DNA of 64,000 nt, from the NCBI GenBank assembly GCA_021770655.1, contig JAETQO010000006.1:1-64000 (forward strand), read 5' to 3'. Below are positions 48,385 through 56,064 of the stretch, piece by piece; the stretch's first letter is position 1, and the number at the start of each line of letters is the position of its first letter. The notes below the pieces were generated by a model. The model saw nothing but the letters and a program-made list of their open reading frames with translations, was not told where the DNA came from and did no database searches. The translations under genes were made by a program, and so were the position numbers. This DNA is from Ruminococcus sp. (GTDB lineage Bacteria; Bacillota; Clostridia; Oscillospirales; Ruminococcaceae).

Positions 48385-48606
48385 ATGGTTTTTCAGAGAA
48401 TCCGCGACCTGCGGGAAGACGCAGATTTAAAACAAAACGATATGGCAAAGATTCTCCACTGCTCACAGCAGGCTTACAGCAACTACGAACTCGGACAGCG
48501 TGATATACCGACGGACATTCTTATCGCTCTTGCAGAATATCATAAAACCAACATCGATTATATTCTTGGATTAACCAAAAACAAGACCTATTACAAAAAG
48601 CTATAG
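48385..48606 (+). CDS. XRE-family transcriptional regulator
   Basis: 73 residues, almost entirely a Cro/C1-type helix-turn-helix (RDLREDADLKQNDMAKILHCSQQAYSNYELGQRDIPTDILIALAEYHKTNIDYILGLT). No sensing domain, so it probably acts as a simple dimeric repressor. It lies divergently from the zinc-ribbon membrane protein gene, with three matching palindromes between the two starts. SD AAAGG is upstream of the ATG; a hairpin terminator follows. Confidence 0.9.
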   Translation: MVFQRIRDLREDADLKQNDMAKILHCSQQAYSNYELGQRDIPTDILIALAEYHKTNIDYILGLTKNKTYYKKL

Positions 48607-48615
48607 ACAAAACAA

Positions 48616-48657
48616 AAAGCGGAAAGAGAAAGCTCTCTTCCCGCCGTAATTTTTTAT
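48616..48657 (+). terminator. Terminator after the XRE gene
   Basis: Imperfect stem AAGCGG..AGAG/CTCT..CCGC followed by TAATTTTTTA. Confidence 0.5.
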
Positions 48658-48673
48658 GGAACAATATCCGTGA

Positions 48674-48961
48674 TTATTCTTTGTCAACGTCCTCAACAGG
48701 CTCTTCGATAGAATCGAGCTGAACCTCAACGTCAACGTCCTCGCCGGCTTCTTCGGCAGCCTCCTCAGCCGCTTCCTCTACAGCCGCCTCTTCCTCAGCA
48801 GCCTCTGCGCACTCGTCGCAGCCGCAGCAATCGTCGAAATCCTCGTCCAGATCCTCATAATCATAATTCTCAAGCTCTTTGTGCTTTTTAAATGCAAAAA
48901 TAGCAGCAGCACCGGCAGCGATCGCTCCGATAGCGGCAAAAACCTTAAATCCACTTGCCAT
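48674..48961 (-). CDS. Small anchored acidic protein with Cys cluster
   Basis: 95 residues from ATG 48961 (AAGGAG at 9 nt; the ORF track start is upstream). One N-terminal membrane helix (VFAAIGAIAAGAAAIFAF), a KKHK basic stop, then a very acidic tail with CCGCDEC and Ala/Glu repeats (EAAEEEAAVEEAAEEAAEEAGE). The Cys cluster could bind metal. No family recognised. Confidence 0.7.
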   Translation of the reverse strand: MASGFKVFAAIGAIAAGAAAIFAFKKHKELENYDYEDLDEDFDDCCGCDECAEAAEEEAAVEEAAEEAAEEAGEDVDVEVQLDSIEEPVEDVDKE

Positions 48962-49022
48962 TTCAAACAACTCCTTTTCTTTCAATGTTACGTCTAATGC
49001 TGAAACCGATTAGATTATAGAT

Positions 49023-49051
49023 AGTATACCATATTTGTTATCAAAAATCAA
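49023..49051 (-). promoter_or_regulatory. Promoter of the acidic anchored protein gene
   Basis: TTGATT, 17 nt, TATACT on the minus strand. A TCTAAT/ATTAGA inverted repeat lies in the leader. Confidence 0.65.
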
Positions 49052-49118
49052 GACGTTTACAAAAAATACGAATATTTTGGACATTTTGCTCAAAAAAATC
49101 TTTGTCGTTTTGTCAATA

Positions 49119-49838
49119 CTACATATTACCTGTTAGATTCATTATTATGCTTAATGCGGCTATCGGCGCAGTCTCACAGCGCAGTATCCTGTTTCCCAAC
49201 CCCACGAGCCTTATCCCCTCATCGGCGCATCTTCCAGCCTCATCGGGTTCAAAGCCGCCCTCGCTCCCGATAAAAAGCCCTATGCTTTTTCCACTTTCAA
49301 TTTCTGCTTCCCTCAGATTTATCCCGCCGTTTTCATAGCACATGAGACCGATGTCACAGGCTTTCAGTCTTTCAACGCACTCATTGAAACTTATCATCTC
49401 CGTCACTTTCGGTACAACGCCCCTGCCGCATTGCTTAGCCGCCTCCAGCGCTATCTTGTTGAGCCTTTCCAGTTTTTTTCTGAAACTCTTTTCATCAGGT
49501 CTTGACACGCACCTTGCCGTCAAGACAGGGCATATCTCCGCAGCACCAAGCTCCACCGCCTTCTGCACGATAAACTCCAGCTTATCTGATTTCGGCATCG
49601 CCTGAAAGAGGGTGAGCCTTACGTTCGGCTCGCATTTGCTTTTCCCGCATGACAGCACTCTGCACATGACCCCGCTGTCGGATATTGTAAGTATCTCCGA
49701 ACGGTACTCCATACCTTTACAGCAGATAATTATCTCGTCTCCCAGCCTCATTCTGAGACTTCTTCCTATATGAACAGCGTCCGGTCCGCTTATGATTATT
49801 TCATCGCCCGATACATCTTCAACAAAAAATCTCGGCAT
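49119..49838 (-). CDS. rsmE: 16S rRNA m3U1498 methyltransferase (RsmE)
   Basis: SPOUT-class RNA methyltransferase, 239 residues. N-terminal PUA-like part (ISGPDAVHIGRSLRMRLGDEI), then the C-terminal trefoil-knot motifs IGLFIGSEGGFEPDEA and LGNRILRCETAPIAALSIIM. It methylates U1498 of 16S rRNA. SD GGAGG lies 6 nt before the ATG. Confidence 0.95.
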   Translation of the reverse strand: MPRFFVEDVSGDEIIISGPDAVHIGRSLRMRLGDEIIICCKGMEYRSEILTISDSGVMCRVLSCGKSKCEPNVRLTLFQAMPKSDKLEFIVQKAVELGAAEICPVLTARCVSRPDEKSFRKKLERLNKIALEAAKQCGRGVVPKVTEMISFNECVERLKACDIGLMCYENGGINLREAEIESGKSIGLFIGSEGGFEPDEAGRCADEGIRLVGLGNRILRCETAPIAALSIIMNLTGNM

Positions 49839-49911
49839 AATGTTCCTCCGTTTTCAAATAAAATACAGACGATAAGGCCTATAATTAAATGATAGTTTAT
49901 ATTATAAAAAC

Positions 49912-49940
49912 AGTATACCATAACTTCAAAAAATGTTCAA
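49912..49940 (-). promoter_or_regulatory. Promoter of rsmE
   Basis: TTGAAC, 17 nt, TATACT on the minus strand. Confidence 0.65.
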
Positions 49941-50010
49941 TAAATTTCATACTAAATACAATAAGTTTTCACACGAAGAACACATTGACGGGTTATTATA
50001 TATATGTTGC

Positions 50011-50168
50011 AGGGAGATAGAGGCTCCTGAGCGGACAAATCATTTCGGTATGTTGGCTTTTACCCCAAGCCTTCATATATACAGCTTGTAGATTATTTTT
50101 CTACTAGCTTCTCCCCTATAATTTTTTATTTTTTGGCTCCCACAGCTCTTGCTGTGGGAGTTTTTTTG
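50011..50168 (+). ncRNA. Candidate structured RNA ending in a strong terminator
   Basis: No gene on the plus strand feeds the strong terminator CTCCCACAGC-tctt-GCTGTGGGAG-T7 (50137-50167), and abfA has its own promoter downstream. Just before it, GGGAGA (50012-50017) pairs with TCTCCC (50110-50115), enclosing GGCTT/AAGCC and AGCT-GTAG/CTAC-AGCT hairpins: a closed multi-branch fold. CTCCC of the terminator could also pair with the 5' GGGAG, as in a switch. A TTGACG lies at 49985 but no good -10. I recognise no known RNA family. Confidence 0.5.
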
Positions 50169-50199
50169 TCCCGGTGCATAAAATTATACTCGTCCGCTA

Positions 50200-50228
50200 T
50201 TGCAAAAAGCTTTTTTATACAGTATAAT
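50200..50228 (+). promoter_or_regulatory. Promoter of abfA
   Basis: TTGCAA, 17 nt, TATAAT, located after the upstream terminator, so abfA is transcribed independently. Confidence 0.75.
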
Positions 50229-50277
50229 GATTATATTCAAAACAACTAGAAAAAAATCATAGAAACGAGGCGTAATT

Positions 50278-51753
50278 ATGAAAGACATTATTCTGAATAT
50301 CGACCCGCAAAAAAGAAAGAGCCACATCAATCCCGAAATATACGGTCACTTTTCGGAACATCTGGGCAGATGTATATATAACGGTATGTTCGTAGGAGAA
50401 AATTCTGAGATACCCAACACGGGCGGAGTAAGAAATGACGTTATCGCCACTCTGAAACACATAAGGATACCCGTACTGCGCTGGCCGGGCGGCTGTTTTG
50501 CCGACGAGTACCACTGGAAAGACGGCATCGGAAAAAAAGAAAGCCGCAGAAAAATGATAAACACAAACTGGGGCGGCGTCGTAGAGGACAACAGCTTCGG
50601 TACTCACGAATTTATGGACCTCTGCGAAAAACTTGAATGCGAACCATACATTTCAGGAAACCTTGGCAGCGGAACGGTACAGGAGCTTTCCGAGTGGGTA
50701 GAATATATAACCTTTGACGGAGTATCTCCCATGACCGAAGAAAGACGCAGAAACGGCAGGGAAAAGCCGTGGAAGCTGAAATATCTGGGTATTGGGAACG
50801 AAAGCTGGGGATGCGGAGGCAGTATGCGTCCCGAATATTACTGTGATCTTTACAGACAGTATCAGACTTTCTGCCGCAACTACAGCGGCAACGAGCTTTT
50901 CAAAATAGCCTGCGGACCGAACTCCGATGACTACGACTGGACTGAAACGCTTATGACAAATCTGAACGAATGGAATACGAAAGCGATATCTCTGCATTAC
51001 TACACAGTGCCTACAGGCGACTGGTCTCACAAAGGCTCAGCAACGGAATTCTCCGATGAGGAGTATTACTCCACTATTACTAAAACCTTGCATATGGAAG
51101 AGCTTGTGACAAAACACAGCGAAATAATGGACAAGCACGACCCCGAACACAAGATTGGTCTTATCGTGGACGAATGGGGTTGTTGGTACGACGTTGAGCC
51201 GGGAACAAATCCGGGATTTTTATATCAGCAGAACACAATGAGAGACGCAATAATAGCGGCTATAAACCTTAATATTTTCAACGAGCATTCCGACAGAGTA
51301 ATTATGTCGAATATCGCACAAGTGGTAAATGTTTTGCAGGCTGTTATTCTTACCGAAGGAGAGAAGATGATACTCACTCCCACTTATCATGTTTTTGACC
51401 TTTACAAAGATCATCAGAACAGTGAGCTTGTGGAGTCGTCATTACAGGGCTTTGAAACAAACGGCGTTCCGGCAATAACAAAGTCGGTTTCCGTTGACGT
51501 GAAGGGGAACCTGCTCATAACCATGTCAAACTGCTCGCTTACGGAAAGTGCAAAAATCTCCGCTAATCTTTGCGGATTTGCCCCCGCAAAAGCCGAAGGA
51601 CAGATTCTCTGCGCCGATAAACAGGCTCACAACACCTTTGACGAACCCGAAAACGTAATACCGAAAGAGATCGGAGAAATAGAAATTAACAGCGACAGCG
51701 TATCATTTGAATTGCCCGCCTGCTCCGTCGTATCGGTGAAGCTTTACAAATAA
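50278..51753 (+). CDS. abfA: Alpha-L-arabinofuranosidase, GH51
   Basis: 491 residues, no signal peptide, so it acts in the cytoplasm on imported arabino-oligosaccharides. A (beta/alpha)8 barrel with catalytic acid/base E175 ([11 protein letters not shown]) and nucleophile E299 (VDEWGCWYD), plus [13 protein letters not shown], then a C-terminal beta-sandwich. Spacing of the two Glu fits GH51. SD GAGGCG lies upstream of ATG. It stands alone without transporter genes; a small Cys-rich gene follows by 1 nt. Confidence 0.95.
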   Translation: MKDIILNIDPQKRKSHINPEIYGHFSEHLGRCIYNGMFVGENSEIPNTGGVRNDVIATLKHIRIPVLRWPGGCFADEYHWKDGIGKKESRRKMINTNWGGVVEDNSFGTHEFMDLCEKLECEPYISGNLGSGTVQELSEWVEYITFDGVSPMTEERRRNGREKPWKLKYLGIGNESWGCGGSMRPEYYCDLYRQYQTFCRNYSGNELFKIACGPNSDDYDWTETLMTNLNEWNTKAISLHYYTVPTGDWSHKGSATEFSDEEYYSTITKTLHMEELVTKHSEIMDKHDPEHKIGLIVDEWGCWYDVEPGTNPGFLYQQNTMRDAIIAAINLNIFNEHSDRVIMSNIAQVVNVLQAVILTEGEKMILTPTYHVFDLYKDHQNSELVESSLQGFETNGVPAITKSVSVDVKGNLLITMSNCSLTESAKISANLCGFAPAKAEGQILCADKQAHNTFDEPENVIPKEIGEIEINSDSVSFELPACSVVSVKLYK

Positions 51754-51754
51754 T

Positions 51755-52006
51755 ATGAGAAAACCGTGCAGAAAATGCCTTTTAGCCGACATGGATATTG
51801 ACGAATACACTCAGAATATTCTTGAATACATAAAAAACGTATCTGCCGAAAACCGAGCGGACGAAGAAGTTTACCTCCGCAGACTTGAAATATGCCGTAG
51901 CTGTGAAGAACTGTCAAACGGAATATGCGCTAAATGCGGCTGTTTTGTGGAGCTCCGCGCGTTAAACCCCAAGGCGTACTGTGCAAGCGAAAAAAAGTTA
52001 TGGTAA
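51755..52006 (+). CDS. Small Cys-rich protein (DUF6171-like)
   Basis: 83 residues with Cys pairs CRKC, CRSC and CAKCGCF, which may bind zinc or a cluster. The pattern CRKCLLADMD...Y..RLEICRSC...GICAKCGCFVELRA resembles a family I recall as DUF6171; the recall is not checked. It begins 1 nt after the abfA stop and must be translationally coupled. Function unknown. Confidence 0.7.
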   Translation: MRKPCRKCLLADMDIDEYTQNILEYIKNVSAENRADEEVYLRRLEICRSCEELSNGICAKCGCFVELRALNPKAYCASEKKLW

Positions 52007-52039
52007 GACAATCGTGTTTACTCTGAATCTATCGGTATA

Positions 52040-52095
52040 ACAAAGCGCTCCGCCGTACCGACCCTGAGAGGTCGGTACGGCGGAGCGCTTTGTTG
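52040..52095. terminator. 25-bp perfect hairpin between convergent genes
   Basis: Perfect 25-bp inverted repeat with a 6-nt loop (CTGAGA), arms starting AACAAAGCGCTCCGCC. T-rich ends (TTTGTT) exist on both strands, so it probably serves as a bidirectional terminator for the 51755 gene and the carD-like gene. Confidence 0.8.
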
Positions 52096-52116
52096 TACAG
52101 CTAATTATTATAAAAT

Positions 52117-52626
52117 TTAACAGTTTTCCTCTGCAAGCTTTTTCTCTATAAAGTCCACGACCTCTTCAGGACCAATCCCAAGCACGGCGGCAAATTCTTC
52201 AAAAAGAAGCTTTTCTGCATTCCTGAAAAAATGCTCGTCGGCGGCGTGAAGCTTTCTGCCTATTTCCTGTTGCTTTTTCTGATGAATATAGAGCGTTCTT
52301 ACAAGCCTTGCAAGCTGATGTCTGTCGCCGCCCGAGATTATGTTTGAAAACAGCTCGGCGCGCTCGCTGTCATTGTCTGCCCACAAAGGCTCATCACCCG
52401 GCATCTCCCTGATAAGCTCGTTTATTTCCTCTCCGGTCATAAGGCTTTTTATCCGCTCTGTAAGCGTTTCGTTTTCGACAGGAACGTAAACTGTGGAATT
52501 TTCCTGATAAACCGGCTTCAGAACGATATAGTTTTTATTTTCACCCTTCACGTTCTGAACGCATTCTCCGATAACTCTGCACACTCCCGTCGTACCGTAA
52601 GACACAATATCTCCATTATTATACAT
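52117..52626 (-). CDS. CarD-like transcriptional regulator
   Basis: About 169 residues. The N-terminal CarD/CdnL/TRCF RNA polymerase-binding domain begins MYNNGDIVSYGTTGVCRVIGE and includes NYIVLKPVYQENSTVYVPV; the C-terminal part is helical (HQLARLVRTLYIHQKKQQE). Such proteins bind RNA polymerase beta and modulate open complexes. Two ATGs are possible; the second (52626) has AAGGA at about 10 nt, whereas the first (52635) overlaps the previous stop. It is paired with the 52632 gene. Confidence 0.85.
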   Translation of the reverse strand: MYNNGDIVSYGTTGVCRVIGECVQNVKGENKNYIVLKPVYQENSTVYVPVENETLTERIKSLMTGEEINELIREMPGDEPLWADNDSERAELFSNIISGGDRHQLARLVRTLYIHQKKQQEIGRKLHAADEHFFRNAEKLLFEEFAAVLGIGPEEVVDFIEKKLAEENC

Positions 52627-52631
52627 AAACG

Positions 52632-52934
52632 TCATATCCTTTCCTTATTAGTTTCCTGCTGCGGTATCTTTCCGCCCCAATATTTATCGGCGATTCTCTT
52701 CTGCTCCGCCCCGTCAAGCGTCATGATCCTTGCTTTCCATTTATCGGACGACCGCTTTGCCTCGTCTGCGGTCTGTCTGAACGAACATTTCTCGCCTATG
52801 CACTCCTTTACGTTAAGCACATCGCATCTGAAATACGCCGTAAGGTGTATGCACCGGGTAAACTCTGTGCTGTTATCAGTACCGGAACTCAAAAAGAACT
52901 TCCCCTTTTCCAAAACTCTTCCGTCCTTTTGCAA
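52632..52934 (-). CDS. Unknown small Cys-containing protein
   Basis: Up to 100 residues. Cys at TRCIHLTAYFRCDVLNVKECIGEKCSF may bind metal. No hydrophobic segment. The start is unclear: TTG 52934 lacks an SD, while TTG 52913 has AAAAGGA about 11 nt upstream. Its stop overlaps the CarD-like start region (ATGA), so they form a pair. No family recognised. Confidence 0.55.
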   Translation of the reverse strand: MQKDGRVLEKGKFFLSSGTDNSTEFTRCIHLTAYFRCDVLNVKECIGEKCSFRQTADEAKRSSDKWKARIMTLDGAEQKRIADKYWGGKIPQQETNKERI

Positions 52935-52984
52935 AGACTAAAAAGAACAGCTTGTTGCTTATACAAGCTGTTCCTCGACATATA

Positions 52985-53163
52985 TTAAGGCAGCACCGCA
53001 CAACTACCGCCTAACGGCTTTGTGTACGTCTAACTTGCCAATTTTCCGTTATCTTGCAGAGAAACGCCTTGAAAGACACAAGTATTTCTGCGTCGTTTCT
53101 ATACAATCTAACGAAAAATTTTCTGCGTTATCCGTACACAATAGTTGTGCGGTGTTGCCTTAA
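52985..53163. mobile_element. MITE-like element, copy C (171-bp core)
   Basis: Core 52989-53159, same length as copy B and nearly the same sequence, with TTAA on both sides. The ends are GGCAGCACCGCACAAC and GTTGTGCGGTGTTGCC. It lies about 140 bp past the HPr stop. No coding capacity. Nothing else is seen between 52935 and the HPr terminator. Confidence 0.85.
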
Positions 53164-53240
53164 TTATAACGCATTTTCGGAAAAATTGTCATAGGCATTT
53201 TAAACAAAATTTCACTGCTTTTTATGCGGCAGAACGCAAA

Positions 53241-53268
53241 AAGCGGAACGTCCAAAAACGCTCCGCTT
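53241..53268 (-). terminator. Terminator after the HPr gene
   Basis: AAGCGGA..CGT/ACG..TCCGCTT stem followed by TTTTTG on the minus strand. Confidence 0.75.
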
Positions 53269-53301
53269 CTCATATTATCGTATTAAAATATGCTGAAGGG
53301 C

Positions 53302-53574
53302 TTATCTTGCGCCCTCTGCAAAGCCGCTGTCAACCAGATCAACAAGACCCATAACGGCAGCTTCCTCGTCCGGACCGTCAGCGATGATCCTGATAGTGGT
53401 TCCGCCTACAATGCCGAGAGAAAGAATACCGAGAAGGCTCTTAGCGTTTACTCTTCTCTCTTCCTTTTCAACCCAGATAGACGACTTGAATTCGTTAGCC
53501 TTCTGGATAAAAAATGTTGCCGGACGGGCATGAAGTCCAACCTGATTCTGAACAACTACGTCTTTTACGAACAT
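53302..53574 (-). CDS. ptsH: HPr phosphocarrier protein
   Basis: 90 residues from ATG 53574 (SD GGGAGAG). The catalytic site is VGLHARPATFF with His15, and the regulatory site NAKSLLGILSL has Ser46, the HPr kinase target in Firmicutes. It carries phosphate from enzyme I to sugar EIIs and, when Ser-phosphorylated, signals carbon catabolite repression. His15 rules out the Crh paralogue. Own promoter and terminator. Confidence 0.95.
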   Translation of the reverse strand: MFVKDVVVQNQVGLHARPATFFIQKANEFKSSIWVEKEERRVNAKSLLGILSLGIVGGTTIRIIADGPDEEAAVMGLVDLVDSGFAEGAR

Positions 53575-53650
53575 ACTAATCTCTCCCATTCATAATAATG
53601 TTTACTAAAACTCCATTAATCTAGGTGCCAATGCTTGTTTTGATACACTT

Positions 53651-53679
53651 ATTATACTCGACAAACTTTGCTTAGTCAA
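53651..53679 (-). promoter_or_regulatory. Promoter of ptsH
   Basis: TTGACT, 17 nt, TATAAT on the minus strand. I see nothing else in 53680-53850. Confidence 0.8.
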
Positions 53680-53850
53680 CGCAAATTTTAAACAAACAAG
53701 AAATTCGACCAAGATTTTCGTGACTTTGCTCAAAATTAAGCAACTATAATCATAATGCTTATGCTTTTTGCACAATGCCGTTTCATTTGCTGTACCACTT
53801 TATACAAATTTTTTTAACATTTATGTGGAAAGTGTTGAAAACTCAGGGAT

Positions 53851-54594
53851 TTATTTTTCCTCATTATCAGCAAATTTGTGTATAATAGCCAAATCTTTTT
53901 CGGAAAGCGGGCATTTTTCAAGAAGCTCCGGTCGTTTTCTGTATGTTGAAATAACCGCCTGTTCACGCCTCCATTCGGCAATTTTAGCGTGATTGCCCGA
54001 AAGAAGCACAGTCGGGACCTGTCTGCCGTCCCACACCTCCGGACGGGTATACTGAGGATATTCCAGAAATCCGCTGTAATGACTTTCGTCCTCATAGCAG
54101 TCTGTCTGCGACAGCGTGCCCTCCAGCATTCTCACAACGCAGTCCACAAGCACCAGCGCAGGAAGTTCTCCTCCCGTAAGAACATAATCGCCAATAGAGA
54201 TCTCCTCGTCCACTATCTTGTCGATTATTCTGTCGTCCACGCCCTCATAGTGCCCGCATAATATAAATATGCTGTCAAGCCGTGAAAGTTCCTTGGCTCT
54301 TTTTTGTGTAAGCGTTTTTCCCTGCGGCGACATATAAATAACGTGGGGCTTGGGTTTTCCATCGGTAACAGCCTTGTAGCAGTTGTAAATGGGCTGGCAC
54401 TGCATAAGCATTCCCTGTCGCTCACTGTAGGGAGTATCGTCAACGCGTCGGTGCTTATCTTCAGTATAGTCCCTAATATTATGACATTTTACCGTAAAAA
54501 TATTCTTCGCCCTCGCTCGTCCCACAACACTTTCGGAAAGATAATTTTCCAGCATTTCAGGAAACAAAGTAGCAATATCTATATTCATAAGCAT
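53851..54594 (-). CDS. trmD: tRNA (guanine-N1-)-methyltransferase
   Basis: Makes m1G37 in tRNA, preventing frameshifts. About 247 residues. N-terminal DIATLFPEMLENYLSESVVGRA; the SAM-binding trefoil knot IFILCGHYEGVDDRI and SIGDYVLTGGELPALVLVD; the C-terminal GFLEYPQYTRPEVWDGRQVPTVLLSGNHAKI. Alternative start at Met3 (54588). A strong SD lies 21 nt upstream with a hairpin between (see next entry). Confidence 0.96.
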   Translation of the reverse strand: MLMNIDIATLFPEMLENYLSESVVGRARAKNIFTVKCHNIRDYTEDKHRRVDDTPYSERQGMLMQCQPIYNCYKAVTDGKPKPHVIYMSPQGKTLTQKRAKELSRLDSIFILCGHYEGVDDRIIDKIVDEEISIGDYVLTGGELPALVLVDCVVRMLEGTLSQTDCYEDESHYSGFLEYPQYTRPEVWDGRQVPTVLLSGNHAKIAEWRREQAVISTYRKRPELLEKCPLSEKDLAIIHKFADNEEK

Positions 54595-54621
54595 TGTCCC
54601 GATATTACGGGCTTTCCTCCT
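54595..54621 (-). promoter_or_regulatory. trmD ribosome site with intervening hairpin
   Basis: AGGAGG (54616-54621) lies in the end of the preceding gene, 21 nt from the trmD ATG. Between them is CCCG-taatat-CGGG, whose loop holds the upstream stop codon. Folding would shorten the spacing to about 7 nt. Shorter than the gltD hairpin, so less certain. Confidence 0.4.
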
Positions 54622-55105
54622 CTATCATAAATGTTTTTGCAGAAACCATACTGTTCAGCTTTTCCTGAACCGACGCCCCGTCGGTTTCATAATGTTTTAT
54701 CCCGACCCAGACCCCTGCGGCGATAATTACTGCCAATACCAGCACAACAGCCAGAGTTATCATATCAGACCTTCTCTTCTTCGGCTTGTTGCCCTCGTCC
54801 TTATGATAAACTCTCAGGCTTGTCAACATAAAATCCAGCTCCATAGGCGAAAGGCCTCCGCCGCTGAAAGTATTTGCAAGACGGTTAAAGCCGCTGTGCT
54901 TTCTCAGTCTCCGTACAAGCCACTTCTGCTCAGCCCTTTCAGACTTCAGCCGCGGACTTTCGTCAATGTAATCCGTAAAAACCCGTTCAATACAATCCAA
55001 TGATCTTTTTCGGTTCTGAAGCTTGGGATATATAAGACAGAACATACTTCCGCTGTATTTGCGCACAAGCTTTTCAACGTCCTCAAAAGCGCAGAATCTT
55101 ATCAT
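54605..55105 (-). CDS. Unknown membrane protein with sigma-region-2-like domain
   Basis: 166 residues between rimM and trmD, overlapping rimM by 4 nt. Residues 1-75 (LVRKYSGSMFCLIYPKLQNRKRSLDCIERVFTDYI...KWLVRRLRKHSG) look like a degenerate ECF sigma region 2. No region 4 follows; instead there is a linker, a membrane helix (MITLAVVLVLAVIIAAGVWVGI) and a short external tail. This could be a decayed or repurposed sigma fold, or only a chance resemblance. Function unknown. Confidence 0.65.
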   Translation of the reverse strand: MIRFCAFEDVEKLVRKYSGSMFCLIYPKLQNRKRSLDCIERVFTDYIDESPRLKSERAEQKWLVRRLRKHSGFNRLANTFSGGGLSPMELDFMLTSLRVYHKDEGNKPKKRRSDMITLAVVLVLAVIIAAGVWVGIKHYETDGASVQEKLNSMVSAKTFMIEEESP

Positions 55106-55608
55106 TCAAACAAGCCCTCGAGCGGCGTGATCTTCATTACTCCGTTTTCAATGTCCGTTTCGGCAACCACATCAGGAATAGCGGGTATAAGGCGAACCTC
55201 GCCCTTTTCATTTTTGATGTGATAAACGTCGTTCGCCCCCGTTTCGGTCACGTCGGCTATCTCTCCGTAAACCTCGCCGCTGTCTGCGTCCTCCACTCTC
55301 AGACCGATAAGATCCTGTACAAAGTAACAGCCTTCCTCAAGCTCAACGTCATTCCTGTCGATATAAAGCACTCTGTTTCTGAGTTTCTGCGCCTCCTCAA
55401 CGGTGTCTACGCCCTTTACTTTCATCACTACTATATTTTTTGCGACTCTCGCGCGTTCGATCTCCACCGGCGTTCCGCTCTTATAATAAAGCGTGTCAAA
55501 GCCGCATAGAAAATCAGGACTGTCGCACCACGGCTGAACCTTTATCTCGCCCTTTATTCCGAATACGGACACGATCTTACCCGCTTCAAGATATTTTTTC
55601 AGTTCCAT
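55102..55608 (-). CDS. rimM: 16S rRNA processing protein RimM
   Basis: 30S maturation factor, 168 residues: N-terminal beta-barrel (EAGKIVSVFGIKGEIKVQPWCDSP) and C-terminal PRC-barrel (CYFVQDLIGLRVEDADSGEVYGEIADV). It starts an operon with the sigma-like membrane protein and trmD; rpsP and rplS, usual neighbours, are absent here. SD GGAGG before the ATG. Confidence 0.95.
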   Translation of the reverse strand: MELKKYLEAGKIVSVFGIKGEIKVQPWCDSPDFLCGFDTLYYKSGTPVEIERARVAKNIVVMKVKGVDTVEEAQKLRNRVLYIDRNDVELEEGCYFVQDLIGLRVEDADSGEVYGEIADVTETGANDVYHIKNEKGEVRLIPAIPDVVAETDIENGVMKITPLEGLFE

Positions 55609-55663
55609 TTTTTACCTCCGGATATATTCTGATTTCAGAAATTGCCTAAAAAGTCTTACGGAT

Positions 55664-55692
55664 ATTGTAACATATTTTCTTTTTCATTGCAA
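55664..55692 (-). promoter_or_regulatory. Promoter of rimM
   Basis: TTGCAA, 17 nt, TACAAT on the minus strand. Confidence 0.65.
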
Positions 55693-55939
55693 CCGCATTC
55701 AAACCGCCTTTTTTGTGCGTTTTGCCGTATTTACAAAAAGTTTATTAATTACAATTTGGTTACTCTTAAACGAAATTTGACCCAATATTTTGTACAAAAT
55801 AACTATCAAATTTTGTGATTTAACAGAAAATTCACACATTGCAGTCCGAAATGTGTTACAATTTGTAATATGTTGAACCGTAGGCTTGGGTTTGGCTGTG
55901 CGGTAAAAAACTTTTTTGCATATTTTCACTATAAAACAC
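55693..55939. other. AT-rich intergenic stretch, nothing supported
   Basis: Divergent spacer between rimM and the CdaR-like gene. Short minus- and plus-strand ORFs cross it, but none has an SD or family features, and I see no structured element. Confidence 0.5.
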
Positions 55940-55968
55940 TTGCAAAATCAATCAATTTTTGTTATAAT
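55940..55968 (+). promoter_or_regulatory. Promoter of the CdaR-like gene
   Basis: TTGCAA, 17 nt, TATAAT; leader of about 90 nt. Confidence 0.75.
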
Positions 55969-56064
55969 AACAGTAAGCGGACTTTCTGCATTTACATATG
56001 GGATCACTGTGTCCTGCGCGGAAAAAACCAGTCTGAAAATTTTGCAAGTAGAGGGGAATAACTT

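Noticed and set aside
53302-53574. Crh instead of HPr
   Set aside because: His15 is present; Crh lacks it.
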